From: Mugil cephalus
Taxonomy: Eukaryota; Chordata; Actinopteri; Mugiliformes; Mugilidae
Direction: 5' to 3'
Assembly (NCBI RefSeq): GCF_022458985.1
Contig: NC_061775.1
Coordinates: 27,114,319-27,178,318, forward strand
DNA: 64,000 nucleotides
The notes below the pieces were generated by a model, which saw only the letters and a program-made list of their open reading frames with translations, ran no database searches and had not been told where the DNA came from. Below are positions 51,936 through 63,000 of the stretch, in pieces. Within the stretch, counting starts at the first letter, position 1, and each line of letters starts with the position of its first letter. Made by a program: the position numbers and the translations under genes.

Positions 51936-52284
51936 AAAACAACTCAGTGCTGTTGACTGGTTTCCCTTGATGGAGACACTGCAGCTGGTCAGTTTCACTC
52001 GTCTTTATGTACTAGACTACGTCTGATGCATATGTAGAACCCCTGGAGGTTTGGGTGTGATCCTGTTTTACAGCGCGGTTATTCAGAGTGACATTCTTAG
52101 GAAGCCAGCACACCTTAGCACACACTTCTTTAACAGTTTTCCTGTGAAGAACAGTATATCATCTTAACTTTTAATCTGCCATGTTCGGAAGCAACAGGAC
52201 AACCTCCTTAATATATTAGCTGTCAGTCCCCATCAAAACAATAGAATACTGTCAATAAACCAACATAGGTGAATTTTAGGCTAG
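51936..52284. other. Gene C 5' flank
   Basis: Matches the promoters of A and B, including the changed TATA box GTACATAAAG (minus strand, 52003-52012) and the empty TTAA site (52164-52167). No gene. Confidence 0.55.
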
Positions 52285-52620
52285 GAAAAAGTATCCAAAG
52301 AAACAACATCTCCTTCCGCTGCTACGCAGATGAAATGCAGATCTACTTCTACCCCCCTCAGTTCTCAAAGTCTGACTGACATCACTCAAATAAAACACTG
52401 TTTTGACACCAGAGGCTGGTAGGCTCAGAACTTCCTTCTGCTAAGTGAGGACAAGACAGAAGTCTCACTCTTTTTTCATCTGGTCACCCTGGGTGTTAAT
52501 AGGTTTTCATTTCTTGATACATTGATGTTGATGTATTTTACATGTTTTATGTGACGTGTTGAATGTGAAGCACGTTGGTGCAAATGCTCTGTTTTTAAGG
52601 TGTTATATAAATGAAATAAA
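52285..52620 (+). mobile_element. LINE fragment (RT palm and 3' end), decayed
   Basis: The plus strand reads NNISFRCYADEMQIYFY, the L2-like RT box with YADE in place of YADD, then a broken stretch with NFLLL-like context and a LINE 3' end finishing GTTATATAAATGAAATAAA. Inactive. Confidence 0.65.
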
Positions 52621-52623
52621 TTT

Positions 52624-53080
52624 AAACTCAAGTTACATCATTTTTAAACTTTTGTTTAAAGGTGTATAAGCGCTTCAGCTTCCTCTATCTTCTCAACCCC
52701 TCTCAACCCTCAGTAGTATCAAGTAATATCACTATTACTACTTACTATTATTATAATAATATTACTGTAATGAACCAACCGACAATGAAAACAACAACAA
52801 CAAAAAAATGATGCTACTGGTGGTGAGTCATGGACAAAGTAGCAACTGCCAACAGACTGACACAATTTAAAATAATGTTCAAGAAAACACATGTAGTAAT
52901 TACAGTGGTTGTCCTCAATGCCACCAAAGAGGTCTTGGAGTATGAAAAAGAACACAGGGAGACAGATATAGGAAATGTAATTAACAAAGAACAAAAACAT
53001 AGACCATACAAATGGTGGACTAGGGCGCCACTTGCTGGCCAGGGTGCTGCAGCACACAATAAATAAAATAAAATAACTAA
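52624..53080. repeat. Paralogue of the 28.43-28.98 kb flank
   Basis: Shares AAACTCAAGTTACATCATTT, GTAGCAACTGCCAACAGACT and GCGCCACTTGCTGG in order with 28,433-28,980. The middle differs: here a unique stretch replaces the inverted mucin fragment and signal exon F. Open frames on both strands at 52,719-53,066 have no support. Confidence 0.6.
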
Positions 53081-53084
53081 TAGA

Positions 53085-53320
53085 TTTAGATTAGATCAGA
53101 GATTAGAGTCTTTATTGTCATTGCACGGTAGCATTTAACAATATACATTGCACAACAAAATTTAGGTACAGCTCTCCCGTCAGTGCAAAAGACAAATATT
53201 CAATAAATAACTTAACTAGACAAGGCATGTTAAAACAAACAAACTAAAAAGGACACTATATACAAATTAGAATGTGAACAGGACTGTATAATACTGCACT
53301 TCTGTTTGGGGAAAAAGGAA
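53085..53320 (+). repeat. Interspersed repeat (CTTTATTGTCATTGCAC type)
   Basis: The phrase GAGTCTTTATTGTCATTGCA, then ACATTGCACAACAAAATTT and AGCTCTCCCGTCAGTGCA, is typical of a widely dispersed fish repeat, probably the reverse-oriented 3' end of a non-LTR element. Confidence 0.5.
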
Positions 53321-54857
53321 AAAACTTGTGGTTTTCTGTAATTGATAAATTATTATAAAATGTAAATAAACAACAACTTATTCCTATTCTTCCCCATTAG
53401 TTTCTACAAAGTGGTCGCTAGTCGACACAACAAATTCAGCAGACAACAGACAAAAGTTAAAATTGTACTATATGCCTAAAAGAGAAAAAACAACGAAATG
53501 AAATATAACACTCAACAAATACATGAAGTCACTCTGCAGTATACATTAAACAATAACTGATATAGTCACGAAAATACAGAGTATAAATGATAAATTTATA
53601 CAGTTGCTTTCTATGTAGTTATCTATATAACGCTGTAGGTATTTATGTTTAAGTGCCTTTTTTAAAATAAAATCTACTACTCCTACAATCTACTGATGTG
53701 TCTGATGGGAGCATAAATGTGTATGAATGAATGTGTATTAATGTAACTACTTTATATTTGCTGCATTTTTTTGGTTGATAACATTACCCCAGGAAGAGTA
53801 GCTGGGGTTACGTTCCAGCAGCTGATGGGGATCTAATAAATAAATAAATCATATAATTTTCTGTGGTCTTGGCACCACCCCATGGTCTGTGCTGGCTGAG
53901 TTGAGTGTTATGCCCATGGCATGACTTTATGCATTAATATCAAAAGACAATATTTTAATTTATCCTCTACATTTAGCCATGATACTTTATGTTATGTATC
54001 TCACTGACACTGGCACGAAGAGAACAATAGACAATGTAAGATGTTTCTCAGGTGCATTTCACCAAATAAGAGGCCTGAAGATCAGAACCTCAGAGTGCTT
54101 TTATTGGCTGATTGGAAGCAAAGGCAGGGATTGCACAGGTCTTGCTAGCTCGCTAATACAGAATCATAACATACCAGTAGCTAATTGACGTTTCATTCAT
54201 TCATTGCATGATGAATAGAGCTGACTACCTGGCTAGTGTGTGATTTAGGACTTAACCACTTTAGCAGAAGTTGGAGATAAAACAATTTTGACCACATCAA
54301 CCAGAGGATTTAATAATTTCTCAAGAAGCAAAAGACAAAAGACAAAAGACCGGGTCATTCAACCAGTAGTGGTTTAAGAGGATAACTTGGAGCCAGGAGC
54401 TTGGCGAGCCCAATTTGTTTTTAAATCTAAATGGTATTGATAATGTAGCTTACATACTGGGTGTGGGGACTTTGTATATTGATTGCTGTGTATTGGGTGT
54501 TCGCCGTTCACAAAATGAGCCATGCATTGTGTTTTTTGTTGTCATGCTATAGTTTTGATCTAGAGTATTTGATATAGTGAGACCTTTAACACTGCCATGT
54601 TGGTGGTGCCATTGATATGATAATATATGTCATCAGATTGTTGGCATTGTTTGTGTGATGGTATTATTCAGGTGCATTCTTTGTTTTTTTTTGTGAGGGT
54701 ATCGATTATGATATTTCTGGATTGCGTTATAAGATTTTCCTGCATAGCCCCACCAGAATATCCATGTCAAAATCACCACTGATGACTAGACTTTGCATAA
54801 AAGTGAATGTAACGTCACTGTTGTCAGTCAATTTTGTACTTGCTGTAGTGCACGAAT
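53321..54857. other. Intergenic, no recognisable gene
   Basis: AT-rich. Small open frames such as 53,979-54,188 show no domain or splice context. Confidence 0.45.
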
Positions 54858-55327
54858 TATGGAAGCGAATCATGACCAAAATTTAAATTCAAATGCATTT
54901 GCAGAAATCCTTTATATAATAATAATAATAATAATAATAATATATATTAGAATCAACCTGGGCAGCTGATTCTTATAGTGTGCCATGATGTGTGATGTGT
55001 CCATAAAGCCAAAGGGGCACACCGCCCCCTACTGTATTAGATGGGTAGCACAGTCAGCAGGGAGCTGAAGAAGAGCAGCTGATGTCACTCTTCTGCCCCG
55101 CTCAGATTGCTTTTTCGTTTTCAAGTTTTGGGCAGCATTTTGTGGGGCAGACCACGAAAACGAAAAAGCAATGTCCTCTTTGTTTTCTTTTTAATAATGG
55201 TATAAAAGGAGCAGTCTTGAAGAAGAAACTGAAAATGCAAATAGGATGACTGATTATTAATTTTATTAATGAGTCAAATAATGCAGCCACATTCGGGTTG
55301 ACATTTTGGTCACGATTCGCTTCCATA
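54858..55327. repeat. Foldback block with 25-bp terminal inverted repeats
   Basis: TATGGAAGCGAATCATGACC at 54,858 and its near-perfect inverted partner ending at 55,327 match at 24 of 25 positions. A second, perfect 17-bp inverted repeat (ATTGCTTTTTCGTTTTC, 55,106-55,122 against 55,156-55,172) lies inside. A TAA microsatellite is at 54,917-54,941. It could be a small non-autonomous element or an inversion scar. Confidence 0.55.
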
Positions 55328-55414
55328 CACGTATCACCTCCTTGCTGCGAATAAAACTTTGAAACGAGACTTCAGTGACCGTAGTCATAAAAGAATTTCC
55401 ACAACATACCCCAT

Positions 55415-55860
55415 CTACCAATGTGTGATGGCATTAGTAAGAGTATGCCTACTCCTAAATACAATGGATTTAGTTGTGGCGATGTTTAACACCAACTTGT
55501 ACATTCTTACCCATTTGGTTATGTAATTTAACTCAACCTGCTTCTCCCTCAGTTCAAATGAAGTAGGTGAAGTACAGAACCAGGTAGAGTCATCCTCATA
55601 CATGATTAAATTACCATCTTAAAGTCATTTATGAAAATAGAAAATAAAAGTGTACCTGAATAACTTCCCTGTGGAATTTCACAAGACATGTGGGTGAAAA
55701 CCCCTAATATTTGAGTTTTGCTAAGATAATGCTATCAGCAGCAAAATCCAGGAGCACAGCACCTACCACTTCCTAGTTATCTATAGATTTCAACCATTCA
55801 TCAGTCGTGTGCACTAATGCTTTGCTGGTAGAGTGCCACAATCTATAGGCAAGTTGCAGC
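55415..55860 (-). mobile_element. LINE RT fragment, inverted 5' part
   Basis: The minus strand reads MYEDDSTWFCTSPTSFELRE, VELNYITKWVRMYKLVLNIA and TKSIVF. This is the RT palm (YADD changed to YEDD) and downstream thumb of a fish LINE, with remains of the upstream palm to about 55,860. It is head to head with the plus-strand LINE piece that follows. Confidence 0.7.
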
Positions 55861-56350
55861 TACCACTATGAAACCCCTTGACACAGTTTATCACTGCCAT
55901 TAGGTTCATCACTGGGAATCCCAATTATACTCGCCATATATACTATATATACTGCTTTCTGCACAACAAAGTTTGTTGGACTTCTCTTACGCAGAGGCGT
56001 GATACAATCTTTCATCTTTTTATCTATACAGCCCTCACTGGACATTTACCAACGTTTATATCATCCATGCTGGCCTGGACCACAGGAACTTACCCAATTC
56101 GCTCAAATTACTATCTTAAATTTCAACTCCCACGGGTTAACTCTGAACAAGGAAAATCTGCCTTTAATTTTGTGCACCAACAGCTTGGAACCATCTCCAA
56201 TGTACACTCATGATTGACACTATTCCAGGACACTTAAGACATTGCTCCCAAACCACCCCATTTCAGTGTAAACCTGCTTTACGAAGCACTGAGTACTGTC
56301 TTCTGATGTTTAATGTGTATTTTCATGTTGTTGTACCTCAACATCATTGC
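55861..56350 (+). mobile_element. LINE 3' part (ORF2 C-terminus and tail)
   Basis: The plus strand reads AIRFITGNPNYTRH, VCWTSLTQRRDT, FHLFIYTALTGHLPTFISSM and LPRVNSEQGKSAFNFV, the C-terminal end of a fish LINE ORF2. It is followed by a 3' end also found at 29,000-29,240. It is in opposite orientation to the adjacent RT fragment. Confidence 0.7.
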
Positions 56351-57034
56351 AAATGATGCAAAAAGGGAATCTTCAAGCGTTTTTAAGATCACACTGCAAC
56401 TTTTATATATGCATTTGTGTAAATTTTTACATTATATTGCTTTGTTTTGTAGAACATAGCACCTCTTCATTATTCATACTGTGAGAGCTATGAGAACTTT
56501 ACAACATTAGGACAAAACCTGAAAGGCAACCTTTTTTTATATATGAATTTTATGAAAGTGTAGTTGATCAGATTGTGGATTTCATTGCTCCACAGTGTTC
56601 CAACTTTGCATTGTGTATCATGCATTCTTGACAAAATAATTATTAATATATTTAACTACTTACAATATAAATACAACATTGTGACAGTGAATTGCATAGA
56701 ATTGAATCCATATTTCTATAGTTATAGACAGCATCATCAGACCTGTTGCAAAACTGTCATTACATAAACAGATAATATTTCCTTTCACCAGTCTTCCTTA
56801 GGGTTAAGAAATGAGCATTTTTCAAATTTCTAACATGCCATTGTACATTTTACAGGAAAACATAAATCCATAAATAATAACACAATATGTGGCTTATTAA
56901 AATAAATAATTAAAAAAAACTCAGAAAAAAGTTATTGATACACAGTAAGTTACACACTGCATATTTGGCAGGTGGGAAAAAAGCAAAGTGAAAGACTACA
57001 AGAATTTTAAAGGAATTTGTTTTTTTGTATTCTA
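56351..57034 (-). other. Gene D 3' flank / 3' UTR
   Basis: Aligns with the regions behind genes A and B (phrases TACAACATTGTGA, CATCATCAGACCTGTTGCAAAA, TTTCCTTTCACCAGTCTTCC). No clean AATAAA at the paralogous site. Confidence 0.5.
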
Positions 57035-60000
57035 CTAAAGGAAAAAGATAAGAGGTGCAATGAGTAGATGAAACATGTTGAGTGTAACAGAGACACCACA
57101 ATTAGTTGTCGTGGTGATAGCAGTAGTAGTGGTTGATAAAGTGCTTGTCGTAGTTGGTGCAGTTGTGGTTGTGGTTGGTGCAGTAGTTGTTGTAGTAGAT
57201 GGTGCAGTTGTTGTTGTGGTTGGTGCAGCAGTTGTAGTTGAGGTTAGTACAGCAGTTGTTGTAGTTGGTGCAGTTGTTGTGGTGGTTGGTGCAGCAGTTG
57301 TTGTTGTGGTTGGTGCAGCAGTTGTGGTAGGTTCAGTAGTTGTTATTGTAGATGGAGCAGCAGTTGTGGTTGGTGCAGTTGTTGTTGTGGTTGTAGTTCC
57401 TGCAGCAGTTGTGGTTGGTGTAGCAGTTGTTGTAGTTGGTGTGGTTGTGGTTGTGGTTGGTGCAGCAGTTGTTGTGGTTGGTGCAGCAGTTGTTGTGGTT
57501 GTGGTTGGTGTAGTTGTTGTTGTGGATAGTGCAGCAGTTGTTGTTGTAGTTGGTGCAGCAGTTGTGGTTGTGGTTGGTGCAGCAGTTGTTGTTGTGGTTG
57601 GTGCAGCAGTTGTTGTTGTAGTTGGTGCAGTTGTTGTTGTGGTTGGTGCAGTAGTTGTTGTGGTTGGTGCAGTAGTTGTGGTTGTGGTTGGTGCAGCAGT
57701 TGTTGTTGTGGTTGGTGCAGCAGTTGTTGTTGTAGTTGGTGCAGTTGTTGTTGTGGTTGGTGCAGTAGTTGTAGTTGTGGTTGGTGCGGTGGTTGTTGTT
57801 GTAGTTTGTGCAGCAGTTGTGGTTGGTGTAGTAGTTGTTGTTGTAGATGGTGCAGCAGTTGTTGTGGTTGGTGCAGCAGTTGTGGTTGGTGCAGTTGTTG
57901 TTGTGGTTGTAGATGGTGCAGCAGTTGTGGTTGTGGTTGGTGCAGCAGTTGTTGTTGTGGATAGTGCAGCAGTTGTTGTTGTAGTTGGTGCAGTAGTTGT
58001 TGTGGTTGGTGCAGTAGTTGTGGTTGTAGATGGTGCAGTAGTTGTTGTGGTTGGTGCAGCAGTTGTGGTTGGTGCAGTTGTTGTTGTGGTTGTAGTTGGT
58101 GCAGCAGTTGTAGTTGTGGTTGGTGTAGCAGTTTGTTGTAGTTGGTGCAGGGTTGTTGTTGTAGTTGTTGCAGGGGTTGTGGTTGTAGTTGGTGCAGTTG
58201 TTGTTGTGGTTGTTGCAGCAGTTGTGGTTGTGGTTGGTGCAGCAGTTGTGGTTGTAGTTGGTGCAGTTGTTGAAGTTGGTGCAGCAGTTGTTGTTGTAGT
58301 TGGTGCAGTGGTTGTTGTTGTAGTTGGTGCAGTAGTTGTAGTAGTTGGTGCAGGAGTTGTTGTTGTAGTTGGTGCAGTTGTCGTTGTGGTTGTAGTTGGT
58401 GCAGCAGGTGTGGTTGGTGTAGCAGTTGTTGTAGTTGGTGCAGCAGTTGTGGTTGGTGCAGTAGTTGTTATTGTAGATGGTGCAGCAGTTGTGGTTGGTG
58501 CAGTTGTTGTTGTGGTTGTAGATGGTGCAGCAGTTGTGGTTGTGGTTGGTGTAGCAGTTGTTGTTGTGGATAGTGCAGCAGTTGTTGTTGTAGTTGGTGC
58601 AGTAGTTGTGGTTGTGGTTGGTGCAGCAGTTGTGGTTGTGGTTGGTGCAGCAGTTGTTGTTGTGGTTGATGCAGCAGTTGTTGTTGTAGTTGGTGCGGTG
58701 GTTGTTGTTGTAGTTTCTGCAGCAGTTGTGGTTGGTGCAGCAGTTGTGGTTGTGGTTGGTGCAGCAGTTGTGGTTGTGGTTGGTGAAGCAGTTGTGGTTG
58801 TAGTTGGTGCGGTGGTTGTTGTTGTAGTTTCTGCAGCAGTTGTGGTTCGTGCAGTAGTTGATGTTTTAGCTGGTGCAAGAGTCGTTGTTGTTGTTGGTGT
58901 AGTTGTGGTTGTGGTTGGTGCAGCAGTTGTTGTTGTAGTTGGTGCAGTGGTTGTTGTTGTAGTTGGTGCAGTAGTTGTAGTAGTTGGTGCAGGAGTTGTT
59001 GTTGTAGTTGGTGCAGTTGTCGTTGTGGTTGTAGTTGGTGCAGCAGTTGTGGTTGGTGTAGCAGTTGTTGTAGTTGGTGCAGCAGTTGTGGTTGGTGCAG
59101 TAGTTGTTATTGTAGATGGTGCAGCAGTTGTGGTTGGTGCAGTTGTTGTTGTGGTTGTAGTTGGTGCAGCAGTTGTGGTTGTGGTTGGTGTAGCAGTTGT
59201 TGTTGTAGTTGGTGCAGTAGTTGTTGTGGTTGGTGCAGTAATTGTTGTTGTAGATGGTGCAGCAGTTGTTGTGGTTGGTGCAGCAGTTGTTGTTGTGGTT
59301 GTAGTTGGTGCAGCAGTTGTGGTTGTGGTTGGTGTAGCAGTTGATGTAGGTGTTGTAGTTGGTGCAGCAGTTGTGGTTGGTGCAGCAGTTGTGGTTGTAG
59401 TTGGTGCAGTGGTTGTTGTTGTAGTTGGTGCAGTAGTTGTTGTAGTTGGTGCAGGAGTTGTTGTTGTAGTTGGTGCAGTTGTTGTTGTGGTTGTAGTTGG
59501 TGCAGCAGTTGATGTTTTAGCTGGTGAAAGAGTCGTTGTTGGTGCAGTTGTTGTTGTGGTTGTAGTTGGTGCAGCAGTTGTGGTTGTGGTTGGTGTAGCA
59601 GTTGTTGTAGTTGGTGCAGCAGTTGATGTTGTGGTTGGTGCAGCTGTAGTTGTTGTAGTTGGTGCAGTTGTTGTGGTTGTTGCAGCAGTTGTGGTTGTGG
59701 TTGGTACAGTGGTTGTTGTTGTGGTTGGTGCAGTAGTTGTGGTTGGTTCAGTAGTTGTTATTGTAGATGGTGCAGCAGATGTGGTTGTGGTTGGTGTAGC
59801 AGTTGTTGTAGTTGGTGCAGCAGTTGTTGTTGTGGTTGATGCGGTGGTTGTGGTTGGTGCAGTTGTTGTCGTGGTTGTAGTTGGTGCAGCAGTTGATGTT
59901 GTAGTTGGTGCAAGAGTTGTTGTTGTTGTTGGTGCAGTAGTTGTTGTAGTTGTGGTTGTGGTTGGTGTAGCAGTTGTGGTTGAAGTTGGTGCAGTGGTTG

Positions 60001-63000
60001 TTGTTGTAGTTGGTGCAGTAGTTGTTGTAGTAGTTGGTGCAGTAGTAGTTGTGGTTGGTGGAGCAGTTGTGATTGTGGTTGTAGTTGGTGCAGCAGTTGT
60101 GGTTGTGGTTGGTGTAGCAGTTGATGTAGGTGTTGTAGTTGGTGCAGCAGTTGTGGTTGGTGCAGTAGTTGTTGTAGATGGTGCAGCAGTTGTGGTTGAT
60201 GCAGTTGTTGTTGTGGTTGTAGTTGGTGCAGCAGTTGTGGTTGTGGTTGGTGTAGCAGTTGTTGTAGTTGGTGCAGCAGTTGATGTTGTAGTTGGTGCAA
60301 GAGTTGTTGTTGTTGTTGGTGCAGTAGTTGTTGTAGTTGTGGTTGGTGCAGCACTTGTGGTTGTAGTTGGTGCAGTGGTTGTTGTTGTAGTTGGTGCAGT
60401 AGTTGTTGTTGTAGTTGGTGCAGGAGTTGTTGTTGTAGTTGGTGCAGTAGTAGTTGTGGTTGGTGGAGCAGTTGTGATTGTGGTTGTAGTTGGTGCAGCA
60501 GTTGTGGTTGTGGTTGGTGTAGCAGTTGATGTAGGTGTTGTAGTTGGTGCAGCAGTTGTGGTTGGTGCAGTAGTTGTTGTAGATGGTGCAGCAGTTGTGG
60601 TTGATGCAGTTGTTGTTGTGGTTGTAGTTGGTGCAGCAGTTGTGGTTGTGGTTGGTGTAGCAGTTGTTGTAGTTGGTGCAGCAGTTGATGTTGTAGTTGG
60701 TGCAAGAGTTGTTGTTGTTGTTGGTGCAGTAGTTGTTGTAGTTGTGGTTGGTGCAGCACTTGTGGTTGTAGTTGGTGCAGTGGTTGTTGTTGTAGTTGGT
60801 GCAGTAGTTGTTGTTGTAGTTGGTGCAGGAGTTGTTGTTGTAGTTGGTGCAGTAGTAATTGTGGTTGGTGCAGTTGTTGTTGTGGTTGTAGTTGGTGCAG
60901 CAGTTGTGGTTGTGGTTGGTGTAGCAGTCGTTGTAGTTAGTGCAGTAGTTGTTGTAGTTGGTGCAGCAGTTGTGGTTGGTTCAGTTGTTGTTATTGTAGA
61001 TGGCGCAGCAGTTGTGGTTGGTGCAGTTGTTGTTGTGGTTGCAGTTGGTGCAGCAGTTGTTGTTGTGGTTGATGAAGTGGTTGTGGTTGGTGCAGTTGTT
61101 GTTGTGGTTTGTAGTTGGTGCAGCAGTTGATGTTGTAGTTGGTGCAAGAGTTGTTGTTGTAGTTGGTGCAGTAGTAGTTGTGGTTGGTGCAGTTGTTGTT
61201 GTGGTTGTAGTTGGTGCAGCAGTTGTGGTTGTGGTTGGTGTAGCAGTTGTTGTAGTTGGTGCAGCAGTTGTGGTTGGTGCAGTAGTTGTTGTTGTAGATG
61301 TGCAGCAGTTGATTTGGTTGGTGCAGCAGTTGTGGTTGTAGTTGGTGCAGCAGTTGTGGTTGTGGTTGGTGTAGCAGTTGTTGTAGTTGGTGCAGGGTTG
61401 TTGTTGTAGTTGTTGAAGGGGTTGTTGTTGTAGTTGGTGTAGTTGTTGTTGTGGTTGTTGCAGCAGTTACGGTTGTAGTTGGTGCAGCAGTTGTTGTTGT
61501 AGTTGATGCAGTGGTTGTGGTTGGTGCAGTTGTTGTTGTGGTTGTAGTTGGTGCAGCAGTTGATGTAGTTGTGGTTGTGGTTGGTGCAACAGTTGTGGTT
61601 GTAGTTGGTGCAGTAGTTGTAGTTCGTGCAGGAGTTGTTGTTGTAGTTGGTGTAGCAGTCGTTGTAGTTGGTGCAGTAGTTGTTGTGGTTGGTGCAGTAG
61701 TTGTGGTTGTAGATGGTGCAGTAGTTGTTGTGGTTGGTGCAGCAGTTGTGGTTGGTGCAGTTGTTGTTGTGGTTGTAGTTGGTGCAGCAGTTGTAGTTGT
61801 GGTTGGTGTAGCAGTTGTTGTAGTTGGTGCAGGGGTTGTTGTTGTAGTTGTTGCAGTGGTTGTGGTTGGTGCAGTTGTTGTTGTGGTTGTTGCAGCAGTT
61901 GTGGTTGTGGTTGGTGCAGCAGTTGTGGTTGTAGTTGGTGCAGTTGTTGAAGTTGGTGTAGCAGTTGTGGTTGTAGTTGGTGCAGTGGTTGTGGTTGGTT
62001 CAGTAGTTGTTATTGTAGATGGTGCAGTAGTTGTGGTTGGTGCAGTTGTTGTTGTGGTTGTGGTTGGTGTAGCAGTTGATGTAGGTGTTGTAGTTGGTGC
62101 AGCAGTTGTGGTTGGTGCAGTAGTTGTTGTAGATGGTGCAGCAGTTGTGGTTGATGCAGTTGTTGTTGTGGTTGTAGTTGGTGCAGCAGTTGATGTTGTA
62201 GTTGGTGCAAGAGTTGTTGTTGTAGTTGGTGCAGTAGTAGTTGTGGTTGGTGCAGTTGTTGTTGTGGTTGTAGTTGGTGCAGCAGTTGTGGTTGTGGTTG
62301 TTGCAGCAGTTACGGTTGTAGTTGGTGCAGCAGTTGTTGTTGTGGTTGATGCAGTTGTTGTTGTGGTTGTAGTTGGTGCAGCAGTTGATGTAGTTGTGGT
62401 TGTGGTTGGTGCAGCAGTTGTGGTTGTAGTTGGTGCAGTAGTTGTAGTTGGTGCAGTAGTTGTAGTTGGTGCAGGAGTTGTTGTTGTAGTTGGTGTAGCA
62501 GTCGTTGTAGTTGGTGCAGTAGTTGTTGTGGTTGGTGCAGTAGTTGTGGTTGTGGTTGGTGCAGCAGTTGTGGTTGTAGTTGGTGCAGTAGTTGTAGTTG
62601 GTGCAGTAGTTGTAGTTGGTGCAGGAGTTGTTGTTGTAGTTGGTGTAGCATTCGTTGTAGTTGGTGCAGTAGTTGTTGTGGTTGGTGCAGTAGTTGTGGT
62701 TGTAGATGGTGCAGTTGTTGTTGTGGTTGGTGCAGCAGTTGTGGTTGGTGCAGTTGTTGTTGTGGTTGTAGTTGGTGCAGCAGTTGTAGTTGTGGTTGGT
62801 GTAGCAGTTGTTGTAGTTGGTGCAGGGGTTGTTGTTGTAGTTGTTGCAGGGGTTGTGGTTGTAGTTGGTGCAGTTGTTGTTGTGGTTGTTGCAGCAGTTG
62901 TGGTTGTGGTTGGTGCAGCAGTTGTGGTTGTAGTTGGTGCAGTTGTTGAAGTTGGTGTAGCAGTTGTGGTTGTAGTTGGTGCAGTGGTTGTGGTTGGTTC

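Noticed and set aside
53979-54188. Small plus-strand open frame in the 53-55 kb gap
   Set aside because: No domain, no paralogue in the window and no splice or promoter context.
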